DNA from: Alphaproteobacteria bacterium | GTDB lineage: Bacteria > Pseudomonadota > Alphaproteobacteria > Rickettsiales > UBA8987 | NCBI GenBank assembly: GCA_023269645.1 | Contig: JAHFPR010000014.1 | Span: 1 to 18,858, forward strand | DNA length: 18,858 nt | Direction: 5' to 3' | Position numbers and translations under genes: made by a program | The notes under the pieces: generated by a model | What the model was told of the DNA's origin: nothing | What the model saw: the letters and a program-made list of their open reading frames with translations, nothing else | The model's database searches: none | Shown: piece after piece, positions 7,316-15,878 of the stretch | How the letters are laid out: each line of letters opens with the position of its first letter | Position numbering within the stretch: position 1 is the stretch's first letter

Positions 7316-8653
7316 ATGACCCAAAAACAAACCTGGCATCTCCCCAAGGAAACCCCTGCCCCCGGCAAGGTGGCGTATATCAACGCGCGGCTGATTGATC
7401 CGGAATCCGGGCTGGATACGAAGGGCGCGCTACTCACCGAAGGCGAGAGCATCAAGGATTTCGGCGCGAAACTGTTTAACGACGGCGTACCGGAGGGGAT
7501 TGCGGTGGTGGATTGCGGCGGGCACGTGCTTTGCCCCGGTCTGCTTGATATTCAGGTGCATTTCCGCGAGCCGGGGCAGGAGCATAAGGAAACCATTGAA
7601 ACCGGAAGCAAATCCGCGGCGGCAGGCGGCATCACCACCGTGGTCTGCCAGCCGAACACCAGGCCGGTGCTTGATAACGTGCCCATCCTCGAATACCTCA
7701 AAACCCGCGCGCGGGAGAGTTCCTACATCAATATCCGCGCCTACGCCTCCATCTCGAAAAACATGGAGGGCAAGGAACTCACAGAAATGGGGATGCTGAA
7801 GGATACCGGTATTGTGGTCGGCTTTACGGACGACGGCCTGCCGCTGATGAGCAGCCTGCTGATGCGCCGCGCGCTGGAATATGCCGGGATGTTCGATATG
7901 CCCATCGCACAGCACGCGGAAGATATTGTGCTATCAGACAAAGGCTGCATCAACGAGGGGAAAATCTCCGCGAAACTCGGTGTGAAGGGTATCTGCAACG
8001 CCACGGAGGCGATTATCGTGGCGCGGGATTTATTGCTCCTTGAGATGACGGGAGGAAGATACCACGTGCTGCATATTTCCACGCGGCAGGCGGTAGAACT
8101 CGTGCGCCAGGCGAAGAAGAAAGGGCTGCCGGTGACTGCGGAAGCCGCGCCCCATCACTTTATATTGACGGAGGACGCGGTGGAGGATTACCGCACGTTC
8201 GCCAAGATGAACCCGCCGCTGCGCACCGAGGAAGACAGGCTGGCAATCATCGAGGGATTAAAGGACGGCACGATTGATTGCATCGCCACCGACCACGCCC
8301 CGCACGATCAGGAATCCAAACGCCGCCCGCTTCAGGAAGCGTCGTTCGGCATTGTTGGTGTAGAAACGATGCTGCCACTTTCCCTTAAACTTGTGCAGGA
8401 TACACAACTTACCTTACGTGATGCTTTAGGTAAAATGACCTGGCGCGCAGCGGATATTATCAAGGAACCGGCAGGCCGCCTGAAAAAAGGCGCGCGCGCC
8501 GATCTCACGCTGATTGACCTCGATCATAAGTGGATAATTGATCCGGAAGCCTTCGCCAGCAAATCCAAAAACTCCCCGTTCGAGGGTTTCCCGGCCAAAG
8601 GCCGCGCCCTCCGCACCGTGGTGGGCGGGAAGACGGTGTATCAGTTGGGATGA
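7316..8653 (+). CDS. pyrC: Dihydroorotase (type I, alphaproteobacterial) with one zinc-ligand position changed
   Basis: Dihydroorotase cyclises N-carbamoyl-aspartate to dihydroorotate, the step after PyrB. The 445-residue amidohydrolase has the expected blocks: REPGQEHKETIETGSKSAAA near residue 84, TDDG (171-174), AQHAED (198-203), VLHIST (251-256), APHHF and IATDHAPH (323-330), and the C-terminal SPFEG. The metal motif normally reads DxHxH, but here it is D78-I-Q80-V-H82, so the first histidine is glutamine. Many alphaproteobacterial and pseudomonad homologues next to pyrB have more strongly eroded motifs, and in Pseudomonas the corresponding PyrC' is catalytically inactive but needed for PyrB assembly. 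This copy keeps the other ligands, so activity is uncertain. AAGGA (7302-7306) precedes the ATG by nine bases. It is probably transcribed with higBA. Confidence 0.9.
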   Translation: MTQKQTWHLPKETPAPGKVAYINARLIDPESGLDTKGALLTEGESIKDFGAKLFNDGVPEGIAVVDCGGHVLCPGLLDIQVHFREPGQEHKETIETGSKSAAAGGITTVVCQPNTRPVLDNVPILEYLKTRARESSYINIRAYASISKNMEGKELTEMGMLKDTGIVVGFTDDGLPLMSSLLMRRALEYAGMFDMPIAQHAEDIVLSDKGCINEGKISAKLGVKGICNATEAIIVARDLLLLEMTGGRYHVLHISTRQAVELVRQAKKKGLPVTAEAAPHHFILTEDAVEDYRTFAKMNPPLRTEEDRLAIIEGLKDGTIDCIATDHAPHDQESKRRPLQEASFGIVGVETMLPLSLKLVQDTQLTLRDALGKMTWRAADIIKEPAGRLKKGARADLTLIDLDHKWIIDPEAFASKSKNSPFEGFPAKGRALRTVVGGKTVYQLG

Positions 8654-8711
8654 CAGATGATGGATGCTGGCTGTATTCTTCCATCATCTATCATCCATTA
8701 TCCATCATCTG
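8654..8711. repeat. Second heptad-repeat palindrome, between pyrC and the RNB nuclease
   Basis: CAGATGATGGAT (8654-8665) and ATCCATCATCTG (8700-8711) are perfect 12-bp inverted repeats that begin right after the pyrC stop codon. The right half (8681-8710) is built of degenerate 7-nt units CCATCAT, CTATCAT, CCATTAT, CCATCAT, and ends three bases before the likely start codon at 8714. Unit length, base pattern and position match the element before glnE. It could act as a hairpin in the pyrC-nuclease transcript. No T-tract follows, so it is not an ordinary terminator. Confidence 0.7.
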
Positions 8712-8713
8712 AT

Positions 8714-11149
8714 ATGCAACCGCGCACTTTCACTCTGGAGCAACTGAAACAAGCAGGTAAATCCGGGTATATTTCCACGCGGCAGAAGCAGTCGCGGGCG
8801 GCGGTGCGGGCAGATTCCATAGACCACGCGCTTCCGGAAACTTCCGCCGACCGGGATGATGCTGTCGGTACGGAATCCACTGCCGACGGTGGTTATCAGG
8901 TGTATGTCCACATCGCCGATGTCGCGGAATATATCCCGAAAAACACGCCGCTCGACCTCGGCGCGCAGGAACGCGCATTCACCCGCTATCGCCCGGAAGC
9001 GCGTGACCCCATGTTCCCGATGGAACTTTCCGAGGGGCGGCTGAGCCTGGAGCATCGCTGCGAACGGCTGGCACTCACTATCATCATAACACTGGATAGC
9101 GGCTTCATGCCGATGGCTCTGCAGTTCGCCCGCACACGCCTCACCGCCGAAGCGCATGATTACGAGCGCGCCCGCGAGCGCATCCACACGCGCGGGGATA
9201 AGTTCCAGTTTCTGGCACACGTGGCGCGCGGCATCCTGAACCCGGAGGAAATCACCGCCGCCTACGACGAAAAAACCGGCCTGCGCGTGGATGCGGAGGG
9301 GCTGGTTTCCTTCATGGATCCCGCGCATCTTCCGGTAGCAAAAATGGTGGAGGCCTACATGGTGCTCGCCAACCGGGTGGTGGCGGAATTCGCGCATAAA
9401 TCCGGCCTGCCGTTCCTTTACCGCAATCACGGAGCTTCCGTGCGCGGCGGCGATCCTGCCCTGCTCATCCACAACATCCGGGATATACTTTCGGAAAGCA
9501 ACGCGCTCACCGAAGGGGAGCGCGTGCGGGAAATGAAGCGGATGCTGGCGCGGCTGCATATGCGCCGGGCAACTTACGCCCCTGAAAAAAAAGGCCACCT
9601 TGCGCTGAATCTGAGCGAGGGTTATGGGCATTTCACCTCCCCCATCCGCCGCTATCCTGATCTCGTGAACCAGCGCATTATCCACTACGCCATTGATCAG
9701 GTGGAAACGGTGGAGAAAGCCATTTCCGCACTGGCGCGGCTTCACTCCATCACGTGTGATAAACAAAAACTGCGCGCCATCGCCTGGAAACCAGCACCGG
9801 AAATGCTGTACGCAATTATGGATACGCACCAGACAGGAAAGCGCAGGCGGGCGGGGAAAGAGCATACACTCCAGCGCATATTGCGCGATATGGTACAGGA
9901 AGCCCTGCCGGAGCACGTGATTCCCAGCCGTGCGCTGCGCGAGTTTGCTTCGGATAGTGCTGCGGAATTGCTCGCCCGCGCAGTTCCCTATACGAAACGG
10001 GAACTGCGCCCCATCGCCGCACACGTCAACAAGGCCGCCGCAGCCGAGCGCAAGGCCGTACAGCAGATCAGCATTGATAAAGCCGCGAACTGGATCAAGA
10101 AAATATTTCCCGATACCGACCCACGGAAACTTTCCGCTTTTACGCCGGGTTATTTCTCCGCGCTGCTGCTCCGCACGGCGCAGGCCGGACATATGAACGA
10201 GGTATTTTATCACGAGGTCATCCGGCGGCTGGAGGATAGGCGGCTGGATGTCCCTTACGATATTTACAGCATCCTGATGGAGGCGAAGGAATATGATTCG
10301 GAGTTGTGGCGCAATCTGAAAAAACGTGCGCTGCGCACCATCGAAGCGGATGGCATGGCGCAGATTTCCCACGTATTCAGCACCGCCCGGAACAACCACA
10401 CCATCCCCGCCGAAACCGACATCGTGGAGGGAATCTGCCACAGCAAGGATACCGGGGAACCCCTCCACGTGGCGCGCGTGGTGACGGAAATCGAGGGGCG
10501 CGCCTATTCCGCGCCGCATTATTCGCTGGCCTATACCGACAAGGGTGCTCGCAAACGCGCGATCTATGATTTCATCTGCTGCATCGCCTTCAATGATCTC
10601 GTGCCGATGGAAGAGGCGGTGCTGCCCTCCCGTTTTTACGCCGAGCTGGAAAGCCACCAGAGCACGGTGGTGCTGGAAAAAATCGCGGCTGAAACCGGGC
10701 TGAAGCTGGAAAGCGCGGCGCATTCCGGCAAGGGGCAAGCGCAGTTTACCTATACCGTGGAGGGAAACTCACTGCCGGAACCGCTCACCGCTACCCGCCA
10801 CGCCCCCACGGTGGAAGAAGCACAGCACAAGGCCGCGCGCGCCATTCTGCGCCGGATAGAGTTCAAGCGCGCTATCGCCCGGCATGATCCGGTGGCCGTG
10901 GAGTTCGGAAGGATGCCAGAAATCGTGCTGGAGGAACTGGTCGCCTCCCGAAACCTGCCAAAGCCGGAAATCGAAATCCGCGATTTCAAGGACCTTGCCG
11001 GGCAGCGTCGTTTTGAAGCACTCCTGATGATGGATGTTCCCGGCCAGAAACCGTTTATCCTCTCGCGGGAGAGTGCCATCAAACGCCTCGCCATCCGCCA
11101 GTGCTGCCGGGATGCGCTCGTGGTGCTGGAAAAAATGGGGGTAAAATAG
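8714..11149 (+). CDS. RNB-domain (RNase II/R-like) exoribonuclease with tandem C-terminal dsRBD-like repeats
   Basis: The 811-residue protein contains an RNB catalytic domain near its N terminus. The metal-binding aspartates are at SID37...SAD46-R-D48-D49, followed by YVHIADVAEYI (63-73), FLYRNH (234-239) and the signature GYGHFTSPIRRYPDL (303-317). This predicts 3'-to-5' hydrolytic RNA degradation. Unlike RNase II or R there are no cold-shock domains before the RNB domain and no S1 domain after it. About 100 residues separate the signature from the usual YTKREL...HVNKAAAAER stretch (426-446). The C-terminal part shows three segments of alpha-beta-beta-beta-alpha pattern, at roughly 549-630, 645-716 and 733-806, which resemble double-stranded RNA-binding domains; the middle one is clearest. 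I prefer the ATG at 8714. An ATG at 8657 would add 19 residues encoded within the palindromic repeat. It lies downstream of pyrC and its biological role is unknown. Confidence 0.85.
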   Translation: MQPRTFTLEQLKQAGKSGYISTRQKQSRAAVRADSIDHALPETSADRDDAVGTESTADGGYQVYVHIADVAEYIPKNTPLDLGAQERAFTRYRPEARDPMFPMELSEGRLSLEHRCERLALTIIITLDSGFMPMALQFARTRLTAEAHDYERARERIHTRGDKFQFLAHVARGILNPEEITAAYDEKTGLRVDAEGLVSFMDPAHLPVAKMVEAYMVLANRVVAEFAHKSGLPFLYRNHGASVRGGDPALLIHNIRDILSESNALTEGERVREMKRMLARLHMRRATYAPEKKGHLALNLSEGYGHFTSPIRRYPDLVNQRIIHYAIDQVETVEKAISALARLHSITCDKQKLRAIAWKPAPEMLYAIMDTHQTGKRRRAGKEHTLQRILRDMVQEALPEHVIPSRALREFASDSAAELLARAVPYTKRELRPIAAHVNKAAAAERKAVQQISIDKAANWIKKIFPDTDPRKLSAFTPGYFSALLLRTAQAGHMNEVFYHEVIRRLEDRRLDVPYDIYSILMEAKEYDSELWRNLKKRALRTIEADGMAQISHVFSTARNNHTIPAETDIVEGICHSKDTGEPLHVARVVTEIEGRAYSAPHYSLAYTDKGARKRAIYDFICCIAFNDLVPMEEAVLPSRFYAELESHQSTVVLEKIAAETGLKLESAAHSGKGQAQFTYTVEGNSLPEPLTATRHAPTVEEAQHKAARAILRRIEFKRAIARHDPVAVEFGRMPEIVLEELVASRNLPKPEIEIRDFKDLAGQRRFEALLMMDVPGQKPFILSRESAIKRLAIRQCCRDALVVLEKMGVK

Positions 11150-11179
11150 CAGCCCACACCCGTGTATAGAGAGGAAACA

Positions 11180-11256
<77 letters not shown>

Positions 11257-11317
11257 GTGGTATGGTTTTCAGCCCCACCGATGGCGGAGTATACAGAAAC
11301 CACCGGGAAGCCTGGAG

Positions 11318-11656
11318 TTATTTCGGCTTTCTGTTCTTCATCGGTGCTACGGAGGGAATATAGACAATCTCCCCCTGGCCGATCTGCCCAAGCTGCTTGC
11401 GCACCTGTTCGTCCAGCAAATCCGTATCCAGTGCGTGAGGAGAGAGGCGGTTCACACGATGCTCAAGCTGTGTGCGTTCTCCCTCGGCCTCCGCAAGATT
11501 CTCCCGTGCCGCCACAACTTTCTGCTGCAGCTTGATCATCGCCAGCACACCTTTTTCGCCGCTGATCATATGGTATGCGAAATAAAACACGAGCATGGCC
11601 AGCAGAAATGTCTTCGAGACATTCAGAAATCTGCGACGCGTTTCAACGATAAACAC
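11318..11656 (-). CDS. ftsB: FtsB/DivIC-family septum formation initiator
   Basis: The 112-residue protein has a short cytoplasmic N terminus, one transmembrane helix (about residues 16-33, FLLAMLVFYFAYHM), then a periplasmic coiled coil rich in Leu/Glu/Arg (about 38-70, with LQQKVVAARENLAEAEGERT) and a small C-terminal domain. This is the DivIC/FtsB layout. These proteins join FtsL and FtsQ in the divisome and help activate septal peptidoglycan synthesis. It starts with GTG at 11656, with GAGGGG six bases upstream. It follows eno on the same strand 74 bp away, an arrangement common in Alphaproteobacteria. Sequence alone does not separate FtsB from DivIC naming. Confidence 0.88.
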   Translation of the reverse strand: MFIVETRRRFLNVSKTFLLAMLVFYFAYHMISGEKGVLAMIKLQQKVVAARENLAEAEGERTQLEHRVNRLSPHALDTDLLDEQVRKQLGQIGQGEIVYIPSVAPMKNRKPK

Positions 11657-11730
11657 CTGTGACCCCTCACACCTTCACCCGCCTTCAGCCTACACGAAAA
11701 ATATCGCTGCGGCAAGGCCTTATCCAGCCA

Positions 11731-13008
<1,278 letters not shown>

Positions 13009-13259
13009 AATGCTTCCCTTGTTGACTGCATGATTGTGCTCACTGAAATACCAGCGCGACGCAGGCGAGGCAAGCGGTTTGTGCATTTGGAACTTCCTGC
13101 ACATCGAACTATTCCAGAAACACCCTTCCGGGCATGGCATATCCGAGTTATGCGTTGCTTACTGAGATTTTTTGGAAATGGGCAAAGTTGTATTTTCCAC
13201 AATCCTGTTATCGTGCTAAACAGGAGTAAGAAGCATTTGACTGCACAGGGTTACTGAAG

Positions 13260-14867
13260 ATGCCGCTACTACAGAAATTCACCAGCGACAAAGAACTGCT
13301 CACCATTAAAGAAGCGAGCGTTTGGGCAAGCAGGTTTCTTGAACGCGATATAGAAGAATCCAACATCCTGTACCTTGTGCAGTATGGCCGGTTAAAGAAA
13401 TACAGTGAACATAACGCGCTCTATGTCACTCTGGAAGATCTGGAATCCTACTACGCAGACAGAAAAAACAGCCGTGAAAGCAAATGGAAAGAAAAACTTG
13501 GCGATGATTTGAACTGGGCACTGTCTTTTGATCATTTGAGAGAGAAAGACACCACGAAACACGTCCACCGCCTGCACCCCTATAAAGGAAAGTTTATTCC
13601 CCAGTTGGTGGAATATTTTATTGACGCACATACAGACAATTTCAAATTGGAAACTTATTTCAGGGAGGGCGACATTATACTCGATCCTTTCTGCGGTTCG
13701 GGGACTACGCCGATACAGGCATCTGAAATGGGCATTCATGCGGTAGGAATAGATATTTCCAGGTTCAACTGCATGATTGCTGATGTGAAGCTAAGCCGAG
13801 CTAATCTTCAGGAACTGAATAGCGAAATCAGAAAGGTTCAAAAAGTTCTTGCAGAGTTTGAAGTAGAAAATCATATCCCCCAATTTGATGTGGAATTAAG
13901 CGCAAGGCTCAGCAAATTTAATGACCTCTATTTTCCAAGCCCAGATTTCAAATACAGGGTAGCTCAAGGAGAAATTGATGAAGAAACCTACGGGTTTTCT
14001 AAAGAAAAAGAATTTTTAGAAACATACCGTGGGCTGGTGAATGCATATGGCATCAAACTCAAACAAGACAAAAACAGCTCGTTCCTTGATAAATGGTATC
14101 TGGAGAGCGTGAGGGCGGAGATTGATTGTGTATTCGAGCAAATCAGGAAGATAGAGGATATTGACCTGAAGAAAATTCTGGCCGTTATTCTAAGCCGCAC
14201 CATCCGCTCCTGCCGCGCCACAACACATTCTGATCTTGCCACGCTGAAAGAGCCGCAAATAGACACTTATTACTGTTGGAAACATAAAAAAATCTGCAAG
14301 CCACTGTTTTCCATCAAAGGCTGGTTTAACCGCTATGCGCAAGATACTGTAGTGCGCTTACGGGCATTTAATGCAATCAGAAAAGACTGCACACAAGTTA
14401 TACTGGCAGGAGATTCACGATCAGTAGATATTTTTAAGGAAATAAGGAAGAAACTTCCTGATTTTTCGCCGCTTCTGGAACAGCAGAAAATAAAAGGGAT
14501 ATTTACATCCCCGCCCTATGTCGGGCAGATAGATTACCATGAGCAACACGCCTACGCCTATGATCTTTTTGGGTTCGAGCGCAACGATGATAGGGAGATC
14601 GGGCCGTTATTCAAAGGTCAGGGCATCGCAGCGCGCCAATCGTATGTGGATGGAATTGTAGAGGTGCTGCTTAATTGCAGGAAGTTCCTGGCCGAAGATT
14701 TTGACATTTTTATGGTCGCAAACGATAAATACAATCTGTACCCGACGATTGCCGGGCGATCCGGTTTGCAGATCGTAAACCAGTTCAAGCGCCCCGTTCT
14801 CAATCGCACCGAACGCGATAAATCGCCCTATTCAGAAATTATTTTTCATCTGAAGGCTGTGAGATAA
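13260..14867 (+). CDS. Type II DNA methyltransferase (SPPY, N4-cytosine-type) with N-terminal helix-turn-helix
   Basis: The 535-residue protein has the S-adenosylmethionine motif LDPFCGSGTT (about 141-150), preceded by the typical HPYKGKFIPQLVEYFI. The catalytic motif TSPPYVGQIDY is at 416-426. SPPY motifs usually mark N4-cytosine methylation of DNA. Motif I lies about 270 residues ahead of motif IV, an alpha-like order with the probable target-recognition region between them. Residues about 13-66 (LTIKEASVWASRFL ... LYVTLEDLESYY) look like a MerR/excisionase-type helix-turn-helix, which might bind DNA for specificity or self-regulation. The next gene, one base after its stop, is a TdeIII-like endonuclease, so the pair forms a restriction-modification system. 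Codon use is visibly AT-richer than in neighbouring genes, suggesting acquisition. AGGG lies about ten bases before the ATG. Confidence 0.88.
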   Translation: MPLLQKFTSDKELLTIKEASVWASRFLERDIEESNILYLVQYGRLKKYSEHNALYVTLEDLESYYADRKNSRESKWKEKLGDDLNWALSFDHLREKDTTKHVHRLHPYKGKFIPQLVEYFIDAHTDNFKLETYFREGDIILDPFCGSGTTPIQASEMGIHAVGIDISRFNCMIADVKLSRANLQELNSEIRKVQKVLAEFEVENHIPQFDVELSARLSKFNDLYFPSPDFKYRVAQGEIDEETYGFSKEKEFLETYRGLVNAYGIKLKQDKNSSFLDKWYLESVRAEIDCVFEQIRKIEDIDLKKILAVILSRTIRSCRATTHSDLATLKEPQIDTYYCWKHKKICKPLFSIKGWFNRYAQDTVVRLRAFNAIRKDCTQVILAGDSRSVDIFKEIRKKLPDFSPLLEQQKIKGIFTSPPYVGQIDYHEQHAYAYDLFGFERNDDREIGPLFKGQGIAARQSYVDGIVEVLLNCRKFLAEDFDIFMVANDKYNLYPTIAGRSGLQIVNQFKRPVLNRTERDKSPYSEIIFHLKAVR

Positions 14868-14868
14868 T

Positions 14869-15660
14869 ATGTCCCTAAGCGAAACAACAAAACTGGAAGT
14901 CCGCAATTTTCTAAAAGAAAAGCTGTTCAAGAAAATCAATGCTTACAGTCTGGATACCGAAGATGCATCCAAGCCCTTTCAGTATGCGTTATTTACGGAA
15001 AAAGGGTATCTGGTGAAAGGCTTTATTCACGGATGCGAAACGGCGTTGGGTAACTGGCATGAATCTATCGCCCTCATTATCGCACGTCAGAATTTTGCCA
15101 CTGCCAGAAAACTTCAGGGTGCTGGAAAACTCAAAGGGCATATCACGCCTCAAGCGCAAAGTGTTTATGAGAATATTCTGAGTAAACTTGATAATGCCAC
15201 GCGAGAACCAAATCATTCGAGTGAGGCTGCCGAAATCTTTGCCGCCAGTGCCGCAGGCGAAGCATCTTTAAGTCGAGAACAAACTGTTGACCTGTACTTG
15301 CAACGCGCAAACGGGGAAGAAATTTTCCTTGAGATAAAGGGACCAAAGCCAAATAAAAATGAGATGCGCGCCGCAAAGAGGGATTTGTTTGAAATATATG
15401 CCATAAGAGCGGCGGACGGACACAAACCCCGTGTGATTTTAGGTATGTATTATAATCCTTATTTTCCTGAAGAATACGCCCGTTGGACGTGCCTGAAATT
15501 CTTTCAGAAAGGTGCGGATTTCCTTGTGGGAAAAGAGTTCTGGGATTTCCTTGGGGGCATGGGAGCCTACGAACAGCTTATCCAGATTTACGAAGATGTT
15601 GGTGAGAATATCCGGCCAGTGCTGGAGCAGAAGTTGTTGAGCATTTCTTCGGGCTATTAG
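14869..15660 (+). CDS. TdeIII-like type II restriction endonuclease
   Basis: The 263-residue protein resembles the TdeIII/MjaII family of type II endonucleases. The family's conserved front block (CETALGNWHESIALIIA, about 56-72) is followed by the PD-(D/E)xK core, VDLYL (D141) and EIFLEIKGPKPNKNEM (E155, K157). The IKGPKPNK wording is the family's hallmark. It should cut unmethylated copies of the site protected by the methyltransferase encoded one base upstream. Characterised TdeIII and MjaII recognise GGNCC, but the target of this enzyme is an inference. The composition is AT-rich like its partner. A tRNA-Leu gene begins 86 bp downstream. No controller protein gene is visible. The order, methyltransferase first, would let protection build up before cleavage. 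Confidence 0.82.
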   Translation: MSLSETTKLEVRNFLKEKLFKKINAYSLDTEDASKPFQYALFTEKGYLVKGFIHGCETALGNWHESIALIIARQNFATARKLQGAGKLKGHITPQAQSVYENILSKLDNATREPNHSSEAAEIFAASAAGEASLSREQTVDLYLQRANGEEIFLEIKGPKPNKNEMRAAKRDLFEIYAIRAADGHKPRVILGMYYNPYFPEEYARWTCLKFFQKGADFLVGKEFWDFLGGMGAYEQLIQIYEDVGENIRPVLEQKLLSISSGY

Positions 15661-15705
15661 CAATTAACACTTAGAACCACAATAACCCGCCCGCCGACTT
15701 TGTGC

Positions 15706-15734
15706 TTGCCTCCCGGCTGTGCCCAGCCTATAAC
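15706..15734 (+). promoter_or_regulatory. Promoter of tRNA-Leu
   Basis: TTGCCT (15706-15711) and TATAAC (15729-15734) are exactly 17 bp apart, and the tRNA begins 12 bases after the -10. The -35 sits in the context GCTTGCC, near the alphaproteobacterial preference. The spacing leaves almost no 5' leader. Confidence 0.6.
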
Positions 15735-15746
15735 GCGGAAACGCTT

Positions 15747-15832
15747 GCCCCAGTGGTGGAATGGTAGACGCGGCGGACTCAAAATCCGCTTCCTGCAAGG
15801 GATTGGGGGTTCAAGTCCCTCCTGGGGCACCA
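15747..15832 (+). tRNA. tRNA-Leu (anticodon CAA)
   Basis: The class II tRNA of 86 nt starts with GCCCCAG, which pairs with CTGGGGC. The anticodon stem GCGGA/TCCGC encloses loop CTCAAAA with anticodon CAA (UUG codons). A long variable arm follows, and the T arm carries GGTTCAAGTCC. The discriminator is A, and the CCA end is encoded (15830-15832). It stands between the restriction-modification pair and the lipoprotein/murJ genes, and has its own promoter. Confidence 0.97.
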
Positions 15833-15856
15833 CGCTTCGCCTTCGGCTACGCGTGG
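15830..15856 (+). terminator. Hairpin at the end of tRNA-Leu, possible terminator
   Basis: CCACGC (15830-15835) pairs with GCGTGG (15851-15856), with a small inner GCC-TTC-GGC hairpin. It overlaps the encoded CCA end and lies between the convergent tRNA and the lipoprotein gene. No run of T follows, so a role in termination is only a suggestion. Confidence 0.3.
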
Positions 15857-15878
15857 CGCAGCCATAGGAAGGAAGTAT

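Noticed and set aside
8657..8713. Upstream ATG of the RNB nuclease
   Set aside because: The 19 added residues are encoded inside the heptad palindrome; not fully excluded because a weak GGGA precedes it.
8705..10738. Long minus-strand reading frame of 677 codons opposite the RNB nuclease
   Set aside because: It lies wholly under a gene with clear catalytic motifs and itself has no recognisable family pattern.
11150..11179. ACAC-CC-GTGT hairpin after the RNB nuclease as a terminator
   Set aside because: The stem is only four base pairs with no T-run.
13009..13140. N-terminal extension of enolase by 44 codons
   Set aside because: The extra residues do not resemble enolase, whose conserved start MAEILAVYGREILDSRG follows a GGGAAG at 13008.
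13009..13259. Hidden gene or clear promoter between eno and the methyltransferase
   Set aside because: Open frames there lack start signals and protein-like composition, and I found no -35/-10 pair with acceptable spacing for either gene.
15747..15832. tRNA-Leu as an integration (att) site for the restriction-modification cassette
   Set aside because: I found no direct repeat of the tRNA 3' end near the eno-methyltransferase junction, and there is no integrase gene.
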